Positions 1 to 4,146 of a DNA stretch of 6,116 nt are shown here, one piece after another (within the stretch, counting starts at the first letter, position 1; each line of letters starts with the position of its first letter). Below the pieces are notes generated by a model. That model had not been told where the DNA came from, made no database searches, and worked only from the letters and a program-made list of their open reading frames with translations. Source of the stretch: Lentisphaeria bacterium UBA1784 (lineage in GTDB: Bacteria > Verrucomicrobiota > Lentisphaeria > Victivallales > Victivallaceae); the NCBI GenBank assembly GCA_002315455.1, contig DCGG01000049.1, positions 7,735 through 13,850 on the forward strand, written 5' to 3'. Position numbers and translations under genes: made by a program.

Positions 1-434
1 GCCGCCGCTCCACCGCGTGGGTCCGGGATGGCGAGACCATCAAGGGTCGCGAGGATTGCTCGCCTTGGCTGATTCCCTCCGCGTTTGATGAAAAGATCGG
101 CACCTTCACCGACGGGACTCCCATGTTTGTGCGCAAGGGCCGGAACTACTTTGCCGCTCTGCCCCGGCTGAAACCCCGGGACCTCCGAATGATTGCGGAG
201 AAGGCGGGAGTGGAGATCTTCAGCGACCGCAACGATGCCGTCTATCATGACGCCAGCCTTTTCGCCGTTCACACCGGAAAGCGGAGGGGCGGACGGCATG
301 ATTTCACCCTTCCCGCGGGAACGTGGCGCCTCGTGTGGCCCGCCGGACAGGAGAAAGAGACTTATTCCGGCGAGGTCTCCTGGTGCCCCAAGGCCGCCGA
401 GACCCGGATCTATGAGAAAGTGAGCGAAAAATGA
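1..434 (+). CDS. C-terminal part of a glycoside hydrolase-like (beta-galactosidase/GH42-like) protein, 5' truncated
   Basis: The frame is open from base 3 to the TGA at 432-434, giving 143 visible codons. The ATG at 123 is internal, because the same frame reads on upstream (RRSTAWVRDGETIKG...), so the true start lies outside the window. The visible part reads like the end of a large PVC-bacterial glycosidase. A segment IAEKAGVEIFSD, then DAVYHDASLFAVHT and LPAGTWRLVWPAG, matches the pattern (A)GVHxYSD..D.VYA....l.lHa....LP that I associate with C-terminal beta-sandwich tails of beta-galactosidase/GH42-like proteins. No catalytic residues are in view, so activity and substrate cannot be judged. 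The stop overlaps the next gene's ATG by four bases (ATGA), implying an operon and translational coupling with a rhamnosidase-like enzyme. This supports a role in glycan breakdown. The family call is moderate to low; that it is a real gene end is nearly certain. Confidence 0.6.
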   Translation, partial: RRSTAWVRDGETIKGREDCSPWLIPSAFDEKIGTFTDGTPMFVRKGRNYFAALPRLKPRDLRMIAEKAGVEIFSDRNDAVYHDASLFAVHTGKRRGGRHDFTLPAGTWRLVWPAGQEKETYSGEVSWCPKAAETRIYEKVSEK

Positions 435-1972
435 TCGATCGTCAGGAACTCTTCAATCCCTCCGTCAGCAATCGTGCTCTTTTTGACTTCGGGAAGGACG
501 TCTTCTCGCTGCTGGAGGTGGAACTGGATTCCAAAGGCACCGCCGGCGCCCGGATCACCGTGGGCGAAGAGTACCGGGACGGCAACCTCGTCCACCGATC
601 CGGGAGTTACATCACCTTTCACCAGACGGTCCTGAAACTGCAGGACGGCGTCCATCGCTACCGCATCGACCTCGGCCCCTTCATTCCCCCGTGGGGACTG
701 GACGGCGGCGTCAGGCTTACGGACGGCGAGGAGATCGGGCAGGGCAGATTTTTCCGTTACGTGGAGATCGACCACTACTACGGTCCCGCCAGGGTGATCC
801 GCACCGCCTGTTACGGCAACTGGGACGAGACGAAGGCCTCCCGGTTCCGGAGCAGTGATCCGGCGCTGAACGCGGTTTGGGAATTATGCAAATACTCCAT
901 TCAGGCCACCAGTTGTTTCGATCATTTCATCGACGGCGACCGGGAACGGCTTCCCTACGAAGCCGATGCACTGATCTCGGAACTGGGCAGTTTCTGCTGC
1001 TGTGCCAACCCCGAGACCGCCCGGAACACCATCGACTGCTTCCTGCGCTTCCGGGACCGGACGTGGCCCACGGAATGGCACCTTTTCGTCCCCCGGCTGA
1101 TCCGGGAATATCTGCTCTACACCGGCGATGAGGACTCCCTCCGCCGCTGGCTTCCCGAGCTGGAGCCCAGTTTGCTGTGCGCATTGGAGGGGCCGGACGG
1201 ATTGATCCGCGGGAACGGCAGAATCCGGGATATCGTGGACTGGCCGCCGGAGGAGCGGGACGGCTATGAGTTGGGCGAGGTCAACTTCGTCCCCAACGCC
1301 CTCCGTTCCGACGCCATGGAGATCATGGCGGAACTGACCGGCGACGCCACATGGAACCGGAAGGCGGAGGAACTCCGCATTCTGCTCCGCAGGACCTTCG
1401 GGAAAAACGGAAGCTATGTGGACAGCGCCGCTTCCGGTCACACCGGGCTTCACGGTGCGGTGGCGGCTCTGCTCTGGAAAATCGCCCGTCCGGAAGAGGA
1501 AGCGGCTCTACAGGAGATTATCCGGGAGAAGGGCATGGCCTGCAGCGTCTATTACGCGCAACTTCTGCTGGAGTGCGCCTATGGTTGCGGCATGAGCCGG
1601 CACGCCATGAGCCTGCTCTGTTCCGGCAGCCGCCGCTCCTGGCTGGAGATGCTCCGCGCCGGGACCACCATTACCATGGAAGCCTGGAACTATGAGAGCA
1701 AGCCAAATCTGGACTGGAACCACGGCTGGGGCGCCGCACCCGCCAACATTATCCCGCGGTTCATCTGCGGCATCCGGCCCACGGCGCCGGGATTCCGGAC
1801 CTTCCTCGCGGATCCGAAACCGGATCGGCTGAAGGAGTTTACCTTCTCCATGAACACCTGCCGGGGGCCGATTGCTCTGGAATGGAGCGCGGGCAAGGGT
1901 AAACTCGTCCTCGAGGGCGACATGATTCCGCAGGTCCCCACAGGGACCGCTTTGGAGATCGTCCGCAAGTAG
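431..1972 (+). CDS. Alpha-L-rhamnosidase-like glycoside hydrolase (GH78-type six-hairpin enzyme), compact form
   Basis: 513 aa. Predicted to cleave terminal alpha-L-rhamnose from plant polysaccharides or glycosides with inversion. Residues about 1-125 look like a beta-sandwich; about 140-450 form the helical (alpha/alpha) barrel; about 455-510 form the C-terminal beta domain (GIRPTAPGF, then FSMNTCRGPIALEW). In the barrel, D168-G-D-R-E172-R-L-P-Y-E-A-D179 corresponds to the GH78 D-C-P-x-R-E-R..W.GD motif, with E172 the likely general acid. G411-TTITM-E417-AW corresponds to the TTxWE motif, with E417 the likely base, followed by DWNHGWGAAPANIIPRF. So both catalytic glutamates appear to be kept. 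Many GH78 proteins are 800-1000 aa with extra N-terminal carbohydrate-binding domains; these are missing here. No signal peptide is visible, suggesting cytoplasmic action on imported oligosaccharides. The ATG start is fixed by the ATGA overlap with the upstream glycosidase-like gene and lacks a strong ribosome binding site of its own, as expected with coupling. A related specificity within the six-hairpin clan is possible. Confidence 0.82.
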   Translation: MIDRQELFNPSVSNRALFDFGKDVFSLLEVELDSKGTAGARITVGEEYRDGNLVHRSGSYITFHQTVLKLQDGVHRYRIDLGPFIPPWGLDGGVRLTDGEEIGQGRFFRYVEIDHYYGPARVIRTACYGNWDETKASRFRSSDPALNAVWELCKYSIQATSCFDHFIDGDRERLPYEADALISELGSFCCCANPETARNTIDCFLRFRDRTWPTEWHLFVPRLIREYLLYTGDEDSLRRWLPELEPSLLCALEGPDGLIRGNGRIRDIVDWPPEERDGYELGEVNFVPNALRSDAMEIMAELTGDATWNRKAEELRILLRRTFGKNGSYVDSAASGHTGLHGAVAALLWKIARPEEEAALQEIIREKGMACSVYYAQLLLECAYGCGMSRHAMSLLCSGSRRSWLEMLRAGTTITMEAWNYESKPNLDWNHGWGAAPANIIPRFICGIRPTAPGFRTFLADPKPDRLKEFTFSMNTCRGPIALEWSAGKGKLVLEGDMIPQVPTGTALEIVRK

Positions 1973-2044
1973 CAGGGAAAAACGCAAAAGAGGGCGGCAA
2001 GACCTCTTGTCGCCCCCCTTGCATCTCCGCTCGCGGAGGAAAAA
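1973..2044. other. Convergent intergenic gap between the GH78-like gene and the GT39-like gene
   Basis: These 72 bases separate two genes that face each other. The gap holds the main stem-loop at 1992-2015 and a small second hairpin, CTCCG/CGGAG (2025-2029 with 2034-2038, loop CTCG). The second lies just after the GT39 stop on the minus strand and has no T-tract downstream in its reading direction. I see no promoter or small ORF here. Confidence 0.7.
1978..2015 (-). terminator. Rho-independent terminator for the valS-xseB-GT39 transcript, possibly bidirectional
   Basis: GGGCGGCAAG (1992-2001) and CTTGTCGCCC (2006-2015) form a 10-bp stem around an ACCT loop. Read on the minus strand, the stem is followed by TCTTTTGCGTTTTTC (1991 down to 1977), a U-rich tail suited to intrinsic termination of the GT39-like gene that ends at 2045. 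In that direction one pair is A-C (opposing 2010 and 1997). In the plus direction the same pair is G-U, so the stem is complete, but it is followed by CCTTGCATC with no U-tract. It may therefore stop or protect the GH78 transcript only weakly. Confidence 0.6.
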
Positions 2045-3667
2045 TCACTCTTTTCGCAACGTCCCCTTCCAGAGGGAGATGCGGTGTTTCCGGTAGCGGT
2101 AGTCCTCCGGGAAAAGATTGACCCAGCTGCGGTCGGAGCGCTGGGGAAACTCCTGGCTGATCAGATAGATCACCTTGTCATCCTCCGGCAGGTTGTCTAA
2201 ATTGTCGATGCGGATCACTTCCGCCCCGGAATAATACAATCCTCCGTAGAGGTCGATGATCCCGTTTTTATAGATCCGGCGGCCGCCGTCCGGCTTCAGG
2301 GCCGCCGCCACGTCCCGTCCGAACTTCCGCTTGGTGGTGTCCTGCGCCTGATAGGGCAGCAGGACCGCGCTGAAGAGGATCCACGATCCCGTCATGATCA
2401 GCAGAAGGTTCAGCCAGATCGGCATCTGCGACCGCGAGAACCGCAGCAGAAGCACGATCCCGACGATCACGCAGATCGCCACCGCTCCGCCGAGGCGGCA
2501 GACGGCCGTCTCCCGGAAGGCCAGCGTATTGGCGATGCTGAAAATGCGTCCCAGCAGACCTTCCGGCAGAAAGTAGGTCAGCACGATGATCCCGGCGATC
2601 CCGAGGAGGAAGATTTCGCCCAGTTTCAGTAACTTCCGCAAGCCGAGACCATAGCGGCGGACTCCGAGATCATAGGAGAGCCCAACCAGGATCGAGAGGG
2701 GCGCGAGCTGGTAGATCAGATCCCGGATGTCCAGCATGGGCAACAGCGCCAGCAAGCCCAGTTCCACGAATGCCAAGGTCCGCAGATACCGGCTGAAGAT
2801 CGGCGTTTGGTCCAGTTGCTGAAGCGCCACGCAGAAGGGGAGCCACGCGATCAGAGTCCACGGCAACAGGCGGATGGGATAAGTCCCCAGAACGGAAGCG
2901 AGATTGCGGAAAAAGTTCAGGATCGTCATCTTATCCCATTCGATCAACTCGAGATCCATGGATTTCGTCCCCTGAACCAGCGGGATCAGCCATCCCAAAA
3001 TCGCAATGGCGAGGATCACCACCGCCATGATGAAGCCCGGCTTCCCCACTTTTTCCCGGATGGACATGGGCCTCCGCAGAAAGAAAAGCGGTACGATTAA
3101 AAAGACCAGCACCGTGATCCCCCCCGCAAAGAAACCCAGTGCAAGCAGCAGTGCCGCCACGACCCACGCCCGGTTCCAGTTCGCCTTTCGGATGCTGTAA
3201 TGGAAGAAGAGCAGCTGCGCTGCCAGCAGGAAGAACGCCGCCGTGGTCGTGGGATATCCTTCGCCCGTTTTCTCCAGCACGATGGTGGTGGAAAAATACA
3301 TGGCGCAGGCCACCGCTCCGGCCCGGGACGAGCGCACGCTTGCCGCCGCCAGATAGACGATGACGGAGGTCAGCGCCAGCATCCCGATGGAGATCAGCCG
3401 CAGGACGGTTTCCATGGACATCCCGGTGTAGCGGTAGAGTACCGACGACAGCGCAGGATACAGGGGGAAGTTATTCTGGATGACCTTGTGGGCCGTGACC
3501 ACCGGAAGCGAAAAGTCGAACTCCTGCGCTTCCACGGCAAAGAGGCTCTCGTTGTGCAGAAACTCCCGGACCACCCCCAGCATGGGCAGAAAAAGCGCGG
3601 CGAAGATCGCTCCCAGCAACAGGATCGTCATCCAGCCGGAAATCTTCTTTTCCTGATAAAGTCCCAT
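2045..3667 (-). CDS. Multi-spanning membrane glycosyltransferase, GT-C fold, GT39/ArnT-PMT-like
   Basis: 540 aa. Members of this fold transfer a sugar from a polyprenyl-phosphate donor to a lipid, glycan or protein acceptor on the outer face of the inner membrane. About 12 hydrophobic segments are visible, near residues 13-31, 88-109, 117-130, 141-157, 167-181, 183-197, 211-231, 265-283, 299-312, 319-334, 350-367, 393-409 and 417-437 (some marginal). The first periplasmic loop holds H38-N-E40-SLFAVEAQE, in the place of the DExxYAE motif of ArnT-like enzymes, and then NNFPLYPALSSVLYRYTG, in the place of the KPPLYYW-type segment. Residues about 438-540 form a soluble C-terminal domain (GGLYYSGAEVIRID). 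The start ATG at 3667 is supported by AAGGAG (3678-3683), with a closer GGGAG at 3672-3676. It follows xseB by 26 bases and should be cotranscribed. Substrate and acceptor cannot be told from sequence; an O-antigen ligase or polymerase-like protein is a less likely alternative. Confidence 0.68.
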   Translation of the reverse strand: MGLYQEKKISGWMTILLLGAIFAALFLPMLGVVREFLHNESLFAVEAQEFDFSLPVVTAHKVIQNNFPLYPALSSVLYRYTGMSMETVLRLISIGMLALTSVIVYLAAASVRSSRAGAVACAMYFSTTIVLEKTGEGYPTTTAAFFLLAAQLLFFHYSIRKANWNRAWVVAALLLALGFFAGGITVLVFLIVPLFFLRRPMSIREKVGKPGFIMAVVILAIAILGWLIPLVQGTKSMDLELIEWDKMTILNFFRNLASVLGTYPIRLLPWTLIAWLPFCVALQQLDQTPIFSRYLRTLAFVELGLLALLPMLDIRDLIYQLAPLSILVGLSYDLGVRRYGLGLRKLLKLGEIFLLGIAGIIVLTYFLPEGLLGRIFSIANTLAFRETAVCRLGGAVAICVIVGIVLLLRFSRSQMPIWLNLLLIMTGSWILFSAVLLPYQAQDTTKRKFGRDVAAALKPDGGRRIYKNGIIDLYGGLYYSGAEVIRIDNLDNLPEDDKVIYLISQEFPQRSDRSWVNLFPEDYRYRKHRISLWKGTLRKE

Positions 3668-3677
3668 GAGTCTCCCG

Positions 3678-3683
3678 CTCCTT
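3678..3683 (-). promoter_or_regulatory. Ribosome binding site of the GT39-like gene
   Basis: AAGGAG lies on the minus strand 10 bases before the ATG at 3667. A second GGGAG (3672-3676) lies 4 bases before it. Together they support this start and fit inside the 26-base gap after the xseB stop. Confidence 0.6.
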
Positions 3684-3693
3684 GGACCGGGGA

Positions 3694-4074
3694 TTAAAAG
3701 GGAAGATCATCCCCGTTGTCCGGTTGCGGAGCCGGATGCCGGGGGGCCGTTGCCGCGGCCGGAGCCGCGGCGGATGCGGTTGCCGTCACCGGAGCGTTCC
3801 CGCCGATCTTGCGGCTGGGGGTGTTGTCCGGCTCGAAATCCGCCCAGTTCCCCTGATCTCCGTCATCGGAAGTCAGGACCTCGATGCGTTTTTCCAACGC
3901 ATCCAGCTTGCTCCGGCAGTAGCCGGCGAGCAGGTTCCCCCGCTCGAAGTTGGCGATCAACTCCTCCAGCGGGACCTTGCCGGATTCCATCCTGGAGACC
4001 AGCGCCTCCAGTTCGGCAAGGGCCTGTTCAAAGGAGAGCGTCCTGATTTGGGCGATCATCTCTTCTTTTTTCAT
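3694..4074 (-). CDS. xseB: Exodeoxyribonuclease VII small subunit with an SSB-like acidic C-terminal tail
   Basis: 126 aa. XseB binds the large subunit XseA to form ExoVII, a cytoplasmic single-strand-specific exonuclease that trims DNA to oligonucleotides in repair and recombination. Residues about 12-68 are the classic XseB helical hairpin: LSFEQALAELEALVSRMESG, then VPLEELIANFERGNLLAGYC, then LDALEKRIEVL. XseB is usually only about 60-90 aa; this one has about 58 extra residues. An acidic stretch (S69 to D83) is followed by an Ala/Pro/Thr-rich, probably disordered linker (about 92-118) and the terminal peptide DNGDDLPF (119-126). That tip matches the SSB C-terminal consensus of acidic residues followed by (I/L)PF, as in E. 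coli SSB ending DDDIPF. The start ATG at 4074 has GGGGAG nine bases upstream. xseB lies 72 bases after valS and 26 before the GT39-like gene; xseA is not in this window. The family call is strong; the tail's function is inferred. Confidence 0.93.
   Translation of the reverse strand: MKKEEMIAQIRTLSFEQALAELEALVSRMESGKVPLEELIANFERGNLLAGYCRSKLDALEKRIEVLTSDDGDQGNWADFEPDNTPSRKIGGNAPVTATASAAAPAAATAPRHPAPQPDNGDDLPF
3697..3720 (-). other. Codons for the SSB-Ct-like terminal peptide of XseB (DNGDDLPF)
   Basis: The last eight codons before the TAA encode D119-N-G-D-D-L-P-F126. In SSB the C-terminal Phe and the preceding Pro insert into a hydrophobic pocket of partner proteins (for example ExoI, RecQ, RecO, PriA), while the acidic residues contact a basic rim. 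All of these elements are present here, at the exact C-terminus where they must be to work. That this peptide binds SSB partners is an inference from the match. Confidence 0.7.
3752..3771 (-). repeat. GC-rich hairpin with a UNCG-type tetraloop inside the xseB linker coding sequence
   Basis: On the minus strand, GCCGCGGC - TCCG - GCCGCGGC forms a perfect 8-bp stem with a UCCG loop closed by C-G, a member of the very stable UNCG tetraloop family. Each arm is itself palindromic, so it is also a direct repeat. It covers codons 102-108 (AAAPAAA) of xseB and starts about 55 bases before the stop codon region. It may be a by-product of GC-rich alanine codons, or it may slow ribosomes or protect the mRNA. 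Confidence 0.5.
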
Positions 4075-4083
4075 GGGATCCGA

Positions 4084-4089
4084 CTCCCC
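4084..4089 (-). promoter_or_regulatory. Probable ribosome binding site of xseB
   Basis: GGGGAG on the minus strand lies nine bases before the ATG at 4074. The match to AGGAGG is partial, so support is moderate. An ATG at codon 6 (M6) is the only near alternative start and would remove just five residues outside the conserved domain. Confidence 0.45.
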
Positions 4090-4146
4090 GGGGTGAAGAT
4101 GAACCTGCAGGAAAGAGGGAAATGACCCGCTTCCCGCAGATGGTTA

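Noticed and set aside
884..1453. A 189-codon minus-strand open frame opposite the GH78-like gene
   Set aside because: The plus frame holds the conserved rhamnosidase motifs over the same bases; the antisense product shows no recognisable fold or motif.
3694..3840. The XseB tail as a frameshift fusion with an ssb gene or a sequencing artefact
   Set aside because: The tail is in one uninterrupted frame with the XseB domain and contains no OB-fold sequence. It ends in a TAA followed by a proper ribosome binding site for the next gene.
3200..4125. Long plus-strand open frames (about 3200-3697 and 3682-4125) opposite the GT39-like gene and xseB
   Set aside because: They are antisense to genes with clear family motifs, have Arg/Pro/Gln-rich low-complexity products and no convincing start signals. 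They are GC-driven shadows.
4075..4146. A possible terminator or promoter between valS and xseB
   Set aside because: Only a weak GGGAA/TTCCC pairing with a 9-base loop and a CCCCGGGG palindrome are visible. There is no solid T-tract, and no clear -35/-10 pair could be made out.
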